A DNA stretch of 64,000 nt from DATBQN01 sp963799925. GTDB lineage: Bacteria; Acidobacteriota; Thermoanaerobaculia; Multivoradales; UBA5704. The number at the start of each line of letters is the position of its first letter. Positions within the stretch are counted from its first letter, which is position 1. The position numbers and the translations under genes were made by a program. Shown piece by piece: positions 20,188-29,829 of the stretch. The stretch is from the NCBI GenBank assembly GCA_963799925.1, contig CAWCYZ010000002.1, positions 1,736,001 to 1,800,000 on the forward strand, in the 5' to 3' direction. The notes under the pieces were generated by a model. The model was not told the origin of the DNA, did not search any database, and saw nothing but the letters and a program-made list of their open reading frames with translations.

Positions 20188-21126
20188 TTGGATGAACAGC
20201 ACCTGCCGGTCCTGGTCGCCGAGACCCTGGCGGCGCTCGCGCCCGAGCGCGGCGGCCTCTATGTGGACGCGACCGTGGGGCTCGGCGGTCACGCCGAGGC
20301 GCTGCTGCGCGCGGCGCCCGCGGCGCGGCTGGTGGGGATCGACCGCGACGGGGAGGCTCTCGAGCTCGCCGGCCGGCGGCTCGCCGGCTTCGGCGACCGC
20401 GTCCGCCTGGTGGCCGGCACTTTCGACCGGCTGGTGGAGCTCCTCGCCGGGATCGGCGAGCCGTCGGACAGCGGAAAACCGGCCGGGATCCTCGCCGATC
20501 TCGGCGTCTCCTCGCTCCAGCTCGACCGGCCGGAGCGCGGCTTCAGCTTTCGTTTCAAGGGTCCGCTCGACATGCGCATGGGCGGCAGCGAGCGGACGGC
20601 GGCGGACATCGTGAACCAGAGCTCGGAGGCCGAATTGGAAGAGATCATCAAGGGATACGGCGAAGAGTGGCAGGCACGGCGGATCGCCCGCACCATCGTG
20701 AACGCGCGGCGGGAGGCGCCGATCGAGACGACCGCCGATCTGCGCGCCGTCATCGACCGCGCCAAGGGGGGCCGCCGCGACCGCGAGGGACGGGTGGACC
20801 CGGCGACCCGCGTCTTCCAGGCGCTGCGCATCGCGGTCAACGACGAGCTCGCCGGGCTCGAGGCGTTCCTCGACCAGGCGGTGCGCCTGCTCGACGGCGA
20901 CGGCCGGCTGGTGATCATCTCCTACCATAGCCTCGAGGACCGCATCGTCAAGAACAAGCTGCGCGACGCGGCGCGCGGCCAGACCGACCCGGTGACCGGG
21001 CGGCCCCACGCCGAGACGCGTCTGCTCGAAGTGCTCACCAAGAAGCCCATCCGCCCCGGCGACGCCGAGGTCGCCTGGAATCCACGCTCGCGCTCGGCCC
21101 GCCTGCGCGCGGCGCGGAGGTTGTGA
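20188..21126 (+). CDS. rsmH: 16S rRNA (cytosine-1402-N4) methyltransferase RsmH
   Basis: The 312-residue enzyme has LPVLVAETL at the start, the SAM loop VDATVGLGGHAEALL, LADLGVSSLQLD and the RsmH hallmark RGFSFRFKGPLDMRM. HSLEDRIVKNKL and a C-terminal SRSARLRAARR close it. It N4-methylates C1402 of 16S rRNA. The start is a TTG at 20188, since the in-frame upstream ATG at 20167 meets a stop immediately. It is the second dcw gene. Confidence 0.96.
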   Translation: MDEQHLPVLVAETLAALAPERGGLYVDATVGLGGHAEALLRAAPAARLVGIDRDGEALELAGRRLAGFGDRVRLVAGTFDRLVELLAGIGEPSDSGKPAGILADLGVSSLQLDRPERGFSFRFKGPLDMRMGGSERTAADIVNQSSEAELEEIIKGYGEEWQARRIARTIVNARREAPIETTADLRAVIDRAKGGRRDREGRVDPATRVFQALRIAVNDELAGLEAFLDQAVRLLDGDGRLVIISYHSLEDRIVKNKLRDAARGQTDPVTGRPHAETRLLEVLTKKPIRPGDAEVAWNPRSRSARLRAARRL

Positions 21127-21130
21127 GGCG

Positions 21131-21475
21131 TTGAACGGCGCATACGCGTTCAGGCGGCCGGTCGCCAACACCTACCTGGTGCGCGAGCGCGACCGCCGCC
21201 TGCGGCGCGAGCTGCTGGCGGTCGTCGCCGTCGTCCTCTCCCTGGGCGGCGGTCTCCTCGGCTACACCTGGATGCACCTGGAGCTCCTCAACACGGGCTA
21301 CCGCATCGTCGCCCTCGAGCGCGAGCAGCGCGACCTGGCGCAGGAGGAGCGGCGCCTGAGCCTGGAGACCGCCTACCTCGCCAGCCCGCAGCAGATCGAA
21401 TCGCGCGCCGGCCGCGAGCTCGGCATGCAGAGCCCGGCCACCGACCAGGTGGTGTTCTGGGAGGAGCTGAGGTGA
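21131..21475 (+). CDS. ftsL: FtsL-like cell division protein
   Basis: This 114-residue bitopic protein has a short basic cytoplasmic N-terminus, one membrane helix (residues 30-48, LLAVVAVVLSLGGGLLGYTW) and a periplasmic leucine-zipper-like coiled coil ending VVFWEELR. Size, topology and position between rsmH and ftsI identify it as FtsL, although sequence conservation in this family is weak. The start is TTG at 21131. Its stop overlaps the ftsI start by 4 bp. Confidence 0.85.
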   Translation: MNGAYAFRRPVANTYLVRERDRRLRRELLAVVAVVLSLGGGLLGYTWMHLELLNTGYRIVALEREQRDLAQEERRLSLETAYLASPQQIESRAGRELGMQSPATDQVVFWEELR

Positions 21476-23340
21476 GGAACCGCGTCCTCCTGGTGGCGGT
21501 CTTCGCCTGCTTCTGGGTGGGGGCGATCGCCGCCCGCCTCTACATGCTGCAGGTCGTGCGCTACGACCACTATCGCGAGAAGGCCCGCCGCCAGCAGCAG
21601 ACGGTGGTCGAGCTCGATCCGCCGCGCGGCACGATCTACGACGCGCGCGGCCGCGAGCTCGCCGTCTCGGTGCAGGTCGAATCCGCCTGGGCCGACCCCT
21701 CGGACCTCGACGACCCGGCGGCGACCGCGCAGGCGCTCGCCCCGGTCCTCGACGCCGATCCCGCCGCCCTCACCCGGCGGCTGTCGCGCGACGGCAACTT
21801 CGTCTGGCTGGCGCGCAAGCTCGACCCGCGGGTGTCGGAGTCCATCCGCCGCCTCGGCCTGCGCGGCATCCATTTCCTGCCGGAGAGCAAGCGCTGCTAC
21901 CCGATGCGCGAGCTGGCGGCGCAGATCCTGGGCTACGTCGGCACCGACAACCAGGGCCTCGCCGGCCTCGAGCTGCTGTACAACAAAGAGGTGGCCGGGC
22001 GGCCCGGCCGGCGGACGCTGCTGCGCGACGCGCGGCGCGGCACGGTGATCGCCCCCGGCCTCGCCGGCGCCGAGGCCGAGCCCGGCCACGACCTCTATCT
22101 CACCCTCGACTCGACGATCGAGCACATCGTCGAGCGCGAGCTCGCCCGCGCCGTCGCCCTCCACCACGCCAAGAGCGCCAGCATGGTGCTCCTCGACCCG
22201 GCGAGCGGCGCCGTCCTCGCCATGGCGAGCTACCCGCCGTTCGACCCCAACCGCTACACCGAGTACCCGCCGGCGCTGTGGCGCAACCGCGCGATCATGG
22301 ACTCCTACGAGCCGGGCTCCACCTTCAAGGTGGTGACCGCCGCCGCGGCGCTCGGCAACGGCATCGTCTCGCCCGAGGACGTCTTCGACTGCGGGATGGG
22401 CGGCATCACGCTCTACAACATCCGCATCCGCGACCACAAGCCGTACGGCCGGCTGACCTTCGCCGACGTGATCGCCAAATCGTCGAACGTCGGGATGATC
22501 AAGACCGCCCTCCTCCTCGGCGACGAGCGGCTCTATTCGATGATCCGCGCCATGGGCTTCGGCCGGCCGACGGGCGTCGACCTCCCCGGCGAGAGCGGCG
22601 GCATCCTCGCCCCGGTCAAAGGCTGGCGGCCGCTCACCAAGGCCTACATCTCCTTCGGCCAGGGCATCTCGGTGACGCCGCTCCAGCTCGCCCGCGCCGT
22701 CGCCGTGGTCGCCAACGAGGGCCGGCTCGTCACGCCCTACGTGGTGGCCTCGATAGGCAACGGCGGCGCCATCGAGCGCCGCCACCCGGACCCCGCGGCG
22801 GCGCCGCGGCCGATCCGGCCGGAGACGGCGCGCGTGCTCACCGGGCTGCTCGAGCGGGTGGTGACCCTCGGCACCGGCAAGTCGGCCGAGATCCCCGGCT
22901 ACGCGGTGGCCGGCAAGACCGGTACGGCCCAGAAGCCGGGGATCGGCGGCTACTCCCACCACAACTACGTGCCGAGCTTCGTCGGCTTCGCCCCCGCCGA
23001 CCATCCGGCGATCGTGGGGGTGGTCACGATCGACGAGCCGCAGGGCTTCGCCTACTACGGCGCGCAGGTCGCGGCGCCGGTCTTCGGCAGCGTGGTCCGC
23101 GAGGTGATGCTCTACCTCGGCATCCACCCGGCGCGCGAGCCGCTCGCCCGCTGGCCGGGCCAGATGATGATGGCGAGCGCCAGGCGGCCGGCCGCGGCGC
23201 CGCGAGCGCTCCCGGCGGCGCCGGCCGCCGACCCCGAGATCGAGCTGGCCGGCGAGGAGCTGGCGCCCGGCGACGCGGTGACGACGCAGCCGGCGGCCGG
23301 CCGGCCGGCGCCGGGGGGAGCCGCCCATGCGCCTCGCTGA
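21472..23340 (+). CDS. ftsI: Septal peptidoglycan transpeptidase FtsI (PBP3-like)
   Basis: The 622-residue class B penicillin-binding protein has an N-terminal anchor helix (VLLVAVFACFWVGAIAARLY) and a dimerisation domain. The transpeptidase domain carries SxxK (EPGSTFK, Ser near 283), SxN (KSSN near 337) and KTG (AGKTGTAQKPG near 482). It cross-links septal peptidoglycan with FtsW as glycosyltransferase partner. The GTG start overlaps ftsL, and murE begins 14 bp before its stop. A Pro/Ala-rich tail follows the catalytic domain. Confidence 0.96.
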   Translation: MRNRVLLVAVFACFWVGAIAARLYMLQVVRYDHYREKARRQQQTVVELDPPRGTIYDARGRELAVSVQVESAWADPSDLDDPAATAQALAPVLDADPAALTRRLSRDGNFVWLARKLDPRVSESIRRLGLRGIHFLPESKRCYPMRELAAQILGYVGTDNQGLAGLELLYNKEVAGRPGRRTLLRDARRGTVIAPGLAGAEAEPGHDLYLTLDSTIEHIVERELARAVALHHAKSASMVLLDPASGAVLAMASYPPFDPNRYTEYPPALWRNRAIMDSYEPGSTFKVVTAAAALGNGIVSPEDVFDCGMGGITLYNIRIRDHKPYGRLTFADVIAKSSNVGMIKTALLLGDERLYSMIRAMGFGRPTGVDLPGESGGILAPVKGWRPLTKAYISFGQGISVTPLQLARAVAVVANEGRLVTPYVVASIGNGGAIERRHPDPAAAPRPIRPETARVLTGLLERVVTLGTGKSAEIPGYAVAGKTGTAQKPGIGGYSHHNYVPSFVGFAPADHPAIVGVVTIDEPQGFAYYGAQVAAPVFGSVVREVMLYLGIHPAREPLARWPGQMMMASARRPAAAPRALPAAPAADPEIELAGEELAPGDAVTTQPAAGRPAPGGAAHAPR

Positions 23341-24802
23341 GCTGGTCGCCGGCCTGCCGATCCTGCCGGCCGCTCCGGCCGCGGCCGAGGTCGAGGTGAC
23401 CGGCGTCCAGCACGACTCGCGGGCGGTCGCCGCCGGGGACCTCTTCGTCGCTCTCCGCGGCGAGCGCTTCGACGGCGGCGCCTTCGCCGGCGAGGCGGCG
23501 GCGCGGGGCGCCGTGGCCGTCCTGGGGGAGGGCCCCGCCCCCGCCGGGCTCGCCGTCCCCTGGCTCGCCGCCGCCGATCCCCGCGCCCTCCTCGGCCCCC
23601 TCGCCGCCCGCGCCTACGGCCATCCCGACCGCGAGCTCACCCTGGCCGCGGTCACCGGCACCAACGGCAAGTCGACCGTCGCGACGGTCCTCGCCGCGGT
23701 GCTCGGCGCCGCCGGCCGCGAGGCCGGGTTCATCGGCACCCTGGGCTATCGGCTGGGCGGCCGCGCCTTCCCCGGCGAGCGGACGACCCCGGAGGCCTCC
23801 GACCTCTTCCGCACTCTGCGCGAGATGCGGCGGGCGGGTGCGGCGGCGGTGGCGATGGAGGTCTCCTCGCACGCCCTGTCGCTCGGCCGCATCGAGGGGG
23901 CCGCCTTCGACATCGCCGTCTTCACCAACCTGACTCGCGACCACCTCGAGTACCACGGCGACATGGAGGGCTACTTCGCCGCCAAGCGCCGGCTCTTCTC
24001 GCATCTGAAGCCGGGCGGCCGCGCGGTGGTGAACCTCGACGACCCCTACGGCCGCCGCCTCGCCGCCGAGATGCCCGCGGCGTTGACCTATGGCGAAGGC
24101 GGCGAGGTCGCCGCGCGCGGCGTGCGCCTGACGAACGACGGCATCGACGCCACCCTGGTGACGCCGCGCGGCGAGCTCGCCATCCGCTCGCCGCTCCTCG
24201 GCCGCTACAACCTGGAGAACCTGCTGGCCGCCGCCGCCGCCGCCGAGGCGCTCGGCCTGCCGCACGCGGCGCTCGCCGCGGCCTTCGCCGCCCAGCGGCC
24301 GGTCGCCGGGCGGATGGAGCCGGTCGAGCGCGGCCAGCCGTTTCCGGTCTACGTCGATTACGCGCATACGGAGGCCGCGCTGGCGGCGGCGCTCCGCTCG
24401 GCGCGCGACCTCTCGGGCGGCCGCGTGGCGGTCGTCTTCGGCTGCGGCGGCGAGCGCGATCCCGGCAAGCGCGCCGGCATGGGCCGCGTCGCGGGCGAGC
24501 TGGCGGACCTCGCGATCGTCACCTCGGACAACCCGCGGCGCGAGGATCCGCTCGCCATCATCCGCGCCGTCGAGGAGGGCCTCGCCGCCTCCGGCGGCGA
24601 CTACCGCGTGCTGCCCGATCGGCGCGCGGCCATCGGCGCCGCGCTCGCGGCTGCCGCGGCGGGCGGCGGCTGGGCCGTGCTGGTGGCGGGCAAGGGACAC
24701 GAGGACGTGCAGATCGTGGGCGAGAGCAAGATCCCCTTCTCCGACCGGGAGGAGATCGCGCGGGCCCTGGAGGAGCGCTTTGGCCCGGTGGCGCGTGGCT
24801 GA
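23327..24802 (+). CDS. murE: UDP-MurNAc-L-Ala-D-Glu:meso-diaminopimelate ligase MurE
   Basis: The 491-residue Mur ligase has ATP loop TGTNGKSTVATVLAAVLG and the carbamylated-lysine region YFAAKRRLFSHLKPGG. The TSDNPRREDP motif is the determinant associated with meso-diaminopimelate rather than lysine. This implies a DAP-type wall. It overlaps ftsI by 14 bp and murF by 23 bp. Confidence 0.96.
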   Translation: MRLAELVAGLPILPAAPAAAEVEVTGVQHDSRAVAAGDLFVALRGERFDGGAFAGEAAARGAVAVLGEGPAPAGLAVPWLAAADPRALLGPLAARAYGHPDRELTLAAVTGTNGKSTVATVLAAVLGAAGREAGFIGTLGYRLGGRAFPGERTTPEASDLFRTLREMRRAGAAAVAMEVSSHALSLGRIEGAAFDIAVFTNLTRDHLEYHGDMEGYFAAKRRLFSHLKPGGRAVVNLDDPYGRRLAAEMPAALTYGEGGEVAARGVRLTNDGIDATLVTPRGELAIRSPLLGRYNLENLLAAAAAAEALGLPHAALAAAFAAQRPVAGRMEPVERGQPFPVYVDYAHTEAALAAALRSARDLSGGRVAVVFGCGGERDPGKRAGMGRVAGELADLAIVTSDNPRREDPLAIIRAVEEGLAASGGDYRVLPDRRAAIGAALAAAAAGGGWAVLVAGKGHEDVQIVGESKIPFSDREEIARALEERFGPVARG

Positions 24803-26210
24803 CGCGGCGGCGGTGGTCGGCGGCCGGGTGAACGGCGCGGCGGATGCCGCCTTCGACGGCGCGGCGATCGACTCGCGCGCGCTCCGCGGCGGCGAGCTCT
24901 TCGTCGCCTTCGCCGGCAGCTCGACCGACGGCCACCGCTTCGTCGCCGACGCCTTCGCCCGCGGCGCCGCGGCGGCGATGGTCGCCGAGGGGGAGGAGCT
25001 GGCGGAGCCGCCGGCCGGCCGCGCGCTCCTCGCCGTGCCGGACACCTTCCGCGCCCTCCACGACCTGGCGCGGGCGACCCGCCGGCGGACCCCCGAGCGC
25101 CTGGTGGGGATCACCGGTTCGGCCGGCAAGACGACGACCAAGGAGCTCCTCGCGGCGATGCTCGGCGCCCGTTTCCGGGTGGCGCGGACGAAGGGCAACT
25201 TCAACAACCTCTATGGGCTGCCGCTCACCCTCCTCGACGTCCCCGACGGCACCGAGTGGCTGGTCGCCGAGATGGGGATGTCGACCGCCGGCGAGCTCCG
25301 GCAGCTCTCGGAGCTCGGCCGGCCCGACGTCGCCCTCTTCACCGTCGTCCGCCCGGCGCACCTCGAGTTCTTCGGCAGCGTGCGGGCGATCGCCGAGGCC
25401 AAGGCCGAGCTGCTTGCCGGGCTCGCCGCGGACGGCCTCGTCGTCGCCAACGCCGACGACCCCGAGGTGGCGCGGATCGCGCGCGCTCATTCCACGTCGA
25501 GAGCCGGCGGGCGCCGGGTCGTCTGGTACGGTGTCCACTCGCTCCATGCCGCCGCCGACGTCCGGGCGGAGGACGTCGCGCCGGCGCCGGATGGCGCGGT
25601 CGGCAGCCGCTTCACGCTCGCCGCCGGCGGCGAGAGCGTCGCCGTCTCCCTGCCGCTCCACGGCCTCTACAACGTCGAGAACTGCCTCGCCGCGGCGGCC
25701 TGCGCCTGGGCCCTCGGCGTGGCCCTGCCGGCGATCGCCGCGGCGGTTGCCGGCGCAGAGCCGGCGGCGAAGCGCGGCGTCGTCCACCGCCTCGCCGGCG
25801 CCGTCACCCTGATCGACGACTCCTACAACTCGAACCCGGACGCCGTCGCCCGCGCTCTCGAGAGCGCCGCCCTCCTCCCCGCCGCGCGGCGCTGGGCGGT
25901 CTTGGGCGACATGCGCGAGCTGGGTCCGGAGGCGCCCCGCTTCCACCGCGAGGCGGGCGAGCGGGCGGCGGCGGCGGGCTTCTCGCCGGTCGCCGGCGTC
26001 GGCCCACTGGCGCGCGAGCTGGCCGAAGGCGCGCGAGCCATGGGCGCCACGGCGCACTGGCTGCCCGATGCCGCCGCCGCCGCCGAGTGGGCGGCGGGCG
26101 AGCTCCGCGACGGCGACCTGGTGCTGGTCAAGGGCTCGCGCGGCGTGGCCCTCGAGGCGGTCGTGGCGCGCCTCGCCTCCCTGCGGCCGCCGGCGGGGGA
26201 GGCGGGCTGA
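24780..26210 (+). CDS. murF: UDP-MurNAc-tripeptide:D-Ala-D-Ala ligase MurF
   Basis: The 476-residue Mur ligase has ATP loop TGSAGKTTTKELLAAML, the KGNFNN-Y-GLPLTLL motif typical of MurF, EMGMSTAGEL and DDSYNSNPDAV. It adds D-Ala-D-Ala to the nucleotide tripeptide. The TTG start at 24780 lies within murE, and its stop overlaps mraY by one base (TGATG). Confidence 0.96.
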   Translation: MARWRVADAAAVVGGRVNGAADAAFDGAAIDSRALRGGELFVAFAGSSTDGHRFVADAFARGAAAAMVAEGEELAEPPAGRALLAVPDTFRALHDLARATRRRTPERLVGITGSAGKTTTKELLAAMLGARFRVARTKGNFNNLYGLPLTLLDVPDGTEWLVAEMGMSTAGELRQLSELGRPDVALFTVVRPAHLEFFGSVRAIAEAKAELLAGLAADGLVVANADDPEVARIARAHSTSRAGGRRVVWYGVHSLHAAADVRAEDVAPAPDGAVGSRFTLAAGGESVAVSLPLHGLYNVENCLAAAACAWALGVALPAIAAAVAGAEPAAKRGVVHRLAGAVTLIDDSYNSNPDAVARALESAALLPAARRWAVLGDMRELGPEAPRFHREAGERAAAAGFSPVAGVGPLARELAEGARAMGATAHWLPDAAAAAEWAAGELRDGDLVLVKGSRGVALEAVVARLASLRPPAGEAG

Positions 26211-27295
26211 TGCTCTACCACCTGCTCTTCCCGCTGCGCCATCGCCTGCCGGCGTTGAACGTCTTCCGCTACATCACCTTCCGGGCGGCGATGGCGATCG
26301 TCACCGCGCTCCTCCTCTCCTGGTTCCTGGGACCGGGCTTCGTCCGCATGCTGCGCCGCCTCTCGGTCGGCCAGAACATCCGCGAGGTGGGGCCGCAGGC
26401 GCATCAGGTGAAGGCCGGGACGCCCACCATGGGGGGGCTGCTGATCCTCTTCACGGTGCTCGTCCCGACGCTCCTCTGGGCGACGCTCGACGACCCGTAC
26501 GTCTGGATCGTCGCCGGCGTCATGGTCGCCTATGGCGCCATCGGCTTCCTCGACGACTACCTGAAGATCAGGCGGCACAAGAATCTCGGGCTCACCGCGC
26601 GCGGCAAGATGCTCCTCCAGATCGCCGTCGCCGCCGCCATGGCGCTGACGCTCTGGGCCCTCCCCGCCGAGTACCGCTTCAACCCGACGCTCACCTTCCC
26701 GTTCATCAAGCGGGAGGCGATCCAGCTCGGCCTCCTCTACATCCCGTTCGTCGTCGTCGTGCTCGTCGGCTCGTCGAACGCGGTCAACCTGACCGACGGC
26801 CTGGACGGCCTGGCGATCGGCTCGACGACCGTCGCCGCGGCCACCTACGCCGTCTTCACCTACGTCGCCGGCAACCGGGTCTTCGCCTCCTACCTGCAGA
26901 TCCCCTACGTCGCGGGAGTGGGGGAGGTGGCGGTCTTCTGCGGCGCCCTGGTCGGCGCCGGGCTGGGGTTCCTGTGGTTCAACTCCTACCCCGCCGAGGT
27001 GTTCATGGGGGACGTGGGGTCGCTGTCGCTGGGCGGCGCCATCGGCTGCGTCGCGGTGCTCGCCAAGCAGGAGATCCTCCTCGTCCTGGTCGGCGGCGTC
27101 TTCGTCGTCGAGGTGCTCTCGGTGATCGTCCAGGTCACCTCGTTCAAGCTCACCGGCAGGCGGGTGTTCCGCATGTCGCCCCTCCACCACCACTTCGAGC
27201 TCTCGGGATGGGCCGAGCCGAAGGTGATCGTGCGCTTCTGGATCCTCTCGATCCTCTTCGCGCTGCTCTCCCTCTCGACCTTGAAGCTGCGATGA
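26210..27295 (+). CDS. mraY: Phospho-MurNAc-pentapeptide translocase MraY
   Basis: A 361-residue protein with about ten membrane helices and all MraY signatures: TPTMGGLLIL, IGFLDDYLKIRR, NAVNLTDGLDGLA, PAEVFMGDVGSL and the SPLHHHFELSGW loop with the three histidines. It makes lipid I at the inner membrane. Its stop overlaps murD by 4 bp. Confidence 0.98.
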   Translation: MLYHLLFPLRHRLPALNVFRYITFRAAMAIVTALLLSWFLGPGFVRMLRRLSVGQNIREVGPQAHQVKAGTPTMGGLLILFTVLVPTLLWATLDDPYVWIVAGVMVAYGAIGFLDDYLKIRRHKNLGLTARGKMLLQIAVAAAMALTLWALPAEYRFNPTLTFPFIKREAIQLGLLYIPFVVVVLVGSSNAVNLTDGLDGLAIGSTTVAAATYAVFTYVAGNRVFASYLQIPYVAGVGEVAVFCGALVGAGLGFLWFNSYPAEVFMGDVGSLSLGGAIGCVAVLAKQEILLVLVGGVFVVEVLSVIVQVTSFKLTGRRVFRMSPLHHHFELSGWAEPKVIVRFWILSILFALLSLSTLKLR

Positions 27296-28728
27296 AGACG
27301 CCCTGGAGCAGCGGCGGCGGTGCCACGGCCGAGTGGCGGCACGTCCTGGTCTACGGGCTGGGCCTCTCGGGGCGCGCCGCGGCGCGCCTCCTGCTCGGGC
27401 GCGGCGTCTCGGTCGTCGGCGTCGACGAGAAGCGGGAAGCGGATCTCGACCTCCAGGGCCTCGCGGACGATCCGGGCTTCGAGCTCCTCGCCGGCCAGAA
27501 GCTCGCCGGCCTCCCCGAGGCGGTCGACGGCGTCGTCGTCTCCCCCGGCGTGCCGATGGAGCGGCCGCTCCTCGAGGACGCCCGCCGCCGCGGCGTGCCG
27601 GTCATCGCCGAGGTCGAGCTCGCCTTCCCGTTCCTCGACGGCCCGGTCCTCGCCATCACCGGCAGCAACGGCAAGAGCACGACGACGGCGATGACCGGCG
27701 ACATGCTCCGCGCCGCCGGGCTCGCCGTCGAGGTGTGCGGCAACATCGGCCGGCCGCTGGTCGAGGCGGTCGGCCCAGCGGGCGCGGGTGCGGGAGCGGA
27801 TGCCGCGCCCGGCCGGGTCTTCGTCGTCGAGCTCTCGAGCTTCCAGATCGAGGGGATCGCGACCTTCCGCCCGCGCGCGGCGGCGCTCCTCAACCTCTCC
27901 GAGGACCACCTCGACCGCTACCCGAGCCTCGCCGCCTACGGCGCGGCGAAGAAGCGCCTCTTCCGCGACATGGGCGCGGGCGATGTCGCGATCGCCAACG
28001 CCGACGATCCCGCGACCGTCGACCTCGCGACCGCGGCGCGGCGGCGCCTCTTCTCGCGCCTCGCCCCGGTCGCCGACGGCTGCTACCTGGAGGGCGGGCT
28101 GGAGGGCGGGCTGGACGGCGGCCGGGCGGTCGAGGTCGAGCCGGGGGCCGCGGCGAGCGAGCTCTTCGCCGCCGCGGACGTGCCGCTCGCCGGCGTGCAG
28201 AACCTGGAGAACGCCATGGCGGCGGCCCTCCTCGCCCGTGCCGCGGGCGCCCCGCCCGCCGCGATCCGCGCCGGCCTCCGCGGCTTTCGCGGCCTGCCGC
28301 ACCGCCTCGAGCGGGTGGGGGAGGCGGGCGGCGTCTCCTGGTACGACGACTCGAAGGGCACCAATCCCGGCGCCACCGCCAAGGCGATCGAGGGCTTCGC
28401 CGACGGCACCGTCCACTTGATCCTCGGCGGGCGCAACAAGGGGGCGGACCTCGCCTCGCTCGCTCCCATCGTCCGCCAGAAAACGCGCCGCGTCTATCTG
28501 ATCGGCGAGGCGGCGCCGGAGCTGGCGCGGGCGCTCGGCGGCGCCGTCCCCTGCGAGGAAGCGGGGACGCTCGAGCGCGCCGTCGCCGCCGCGGCGGCGG
28601 CCGCCCGGCCGGGCGACGCGGTGGTGCTCTCGCCGGCCTGCGCCAGCTTCGACCAGTTCCAGAGCTTCAGCCACCGTGGCGAGGTCTTCCAGGGCCTGGT
28701 GCGCGCCCGGCTGGGGGAGGGCGCCTGA
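27292..28728 (+). CDS. murD: UDP-MurNAc-L-Ala:D-Glu ligase MurD
   Basis: The 478-residue Mur ligase has an N-terminal Rossmann-like domain (VLVYGLGLSGRAAARLLL), ATP loop ITGSNGKSTTTAMTGDML, LNLSEDHLDRY and WYDDSKGTNPGAT. The C-terminal SPACASFDQFQSFSHRGE is typical of MurD. A small Gly/Asp-rich insertion (LEGGLEGGLDGG) sits near residue 265. It overlaps mraY and ftsW. Confidence 0.97.
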   Translation: MKTPWSSGGGATAEWRHVLVYGLGLSGRAAARLLLGRGVSVVGVDEKREADLDLQGLADDPGFELLAGQKLAGLPEAVDGVVVSPGVPMERPLLEDARRRGVPVIAEVELAFPFLDGPVLAITGSNGKSTTTAMTGDMLRAAGLAVEVCGNIGRPLVEAVGPAGAGAGADAAPGRVFVVELSSFQIEGIATFRPRAAALLNLSEDHLDRYPSLAAYGAAKKRLFRDMGAGDVAIANADDPATVDLATAARRRLFSRLAPVADGCYLEGGLEGGLDGGRAVEVEPGAAASELFAAADVPLAGVQNLENAMAAALLARAAGAPPAAIRAGLRGFRGLPHRLERVGEAGGVSWYDDSKGTNPGATAKAIEGFADGTVHLILGGRNKGADLASLAPIVRQKTRRVYLIGEAAPELARALGGAVPCEEAGTLERAVAAAAAAARPGDAVVLSPACASFDQFQSFSHRGEVFQGLVRARLGEGA

Positions 28729-29813
28729 TGGCGAAGAAGCTCGCCTACGACAAGGTCCTCTTCACGACGGTCGTGCTCCTGGTCGGAGTCGGGCTGGTGA
28801 TGGTCTACTCGGCGAGCGCCGCGGTCGCCCGCGGCAGCGGCCTCCTCGACAACCCCTTCCTCGTCAAGCAGGCGCTGTGGACCGGCCTGGGCCTCCTCGC
28901 CATGAGCGTCACGATGCACATGGACTACCGGCGGCTGCGCAACCCGTGGCTGATCTATCCGCTCCTCGGCGTCCTCTTCCTCCTCCTCGTCGGCGTCCTC
29001 TTCTCGCCGGAGCTCAACGGCACCCGCCGCTGGTTCTTCCTCGGGCCGCTGTCGCTGCAGCCCTCCGAGCTCGCCAAGCTGGCGCTGGTGCCCTTCATCG
29101 CCTACCAGATCGAGCGGAAGGTCGACCGCATCAACCACCCCGACTTCCTGCTGCCGGCGGCGACCCTGACCATCCTCGCCGCCGGGCTCATCCTGCTCGA
29201 GCCGGACCTGGGGACGGCGGTCCTCCTCGTCCTCACCGTCTTCCTCATGGTGTTCCTCGCCGGGCTCTCCTGGCGCTACGTGGTGGGGATCGGGGCGGCG
29301 GTCCTGCCGCTCCTCTACTTCCTGGTGATCTCGGTCTCCTACCGGCGCCAGCGCCTCTTCGCCTTCCTCGACCCCGAGCGCGACCCCCTCGGCCGCGGCT
29401 TCCAGGCGCTGCAGTCGCTGATCGCGGTGGGCTCGGGCGGCGTCTTCGGGCTGGGGCCCGGGCGCAGCGTGCAGAAGCTCTTCTTCCTCCCCCATCCGGA
29501 GTCGGACTTCATCTTCGCCATCCTCTCCGAGGAGGTGGGGATGATCGGCGCTCTGGCCGTCGTCGCCCTCTTCTGCATGCTCGCCTGGCGCGGCGCCCTC
29601 GCCGGCTGGCGGGCGCCGGACACCTTCGGCCGCTATCTCGCCTGGGGCCTGGCCGGCATCCTCGTCATCCAGGCGCTGATCAATGTCAGCGTCACCATCG
29701 CGCTGCTGCCGACCAAGGGCATCCCGCTGCCCTTCATCTCCTACGGCGGCTCGTCGCTGCTGGTCACCCTCTCCGCCTGCGGCCTGCTGCTCAACGTCTC
29801 GCAGCACGGATGA
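28728..29813 (+). CDS. ftsW: FtsW, septal peptidoglycan glycosyltransferase (SEDS)
   Basis: A 361-residue SEDS protein with about ten membrane helices. It opens with FTTVVLLVGVGLVMVYSAS, then shows LNGTRRWF, LQPSELAKLALV, ILLEPDLGTAVLL and FIFAILSEEVGMIG. The C-terminal GIPLPFISYGGSSLL completes the family signature. It polymerises septal glycan with FtsI. It overlaps murD by one base and is followed by murG after 16 bp. Confidence 0.96.
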   Translation: MAKKLAYDKVLFTTVVLLVGVGLVMVYSASAAVARGSGLLDNPFLVKQALWTGLGLLAMSVTMHMDYRRLRNPWLIYPLLGVLFLLLVGVLFSPELNGTRRWFFLGPLSLQPSELAKLALVPFIAYQIERKVDRINHPDFLLPAATLTILAAGLILLEPDLGTAVLLVLTVFLMVFLAGLSWRYVVGIGAAVLPLLYFLVISVSYRRQRLFAFLDPERDPLGRGFQALQSLIAVGSGGVFGLGPGRSVQKLFFLPHPESDFIFAILSEEVGMIGALAVVALFCMLAWRGALAGWRAPDTFGRYLAWGLAGILVIQALINVSVTIALLPTKGIPLPFISYGGSSLLVTLSACGLLLNVSQHG

Positions 29814-29829
29814 CGGCAGCGACGATGGC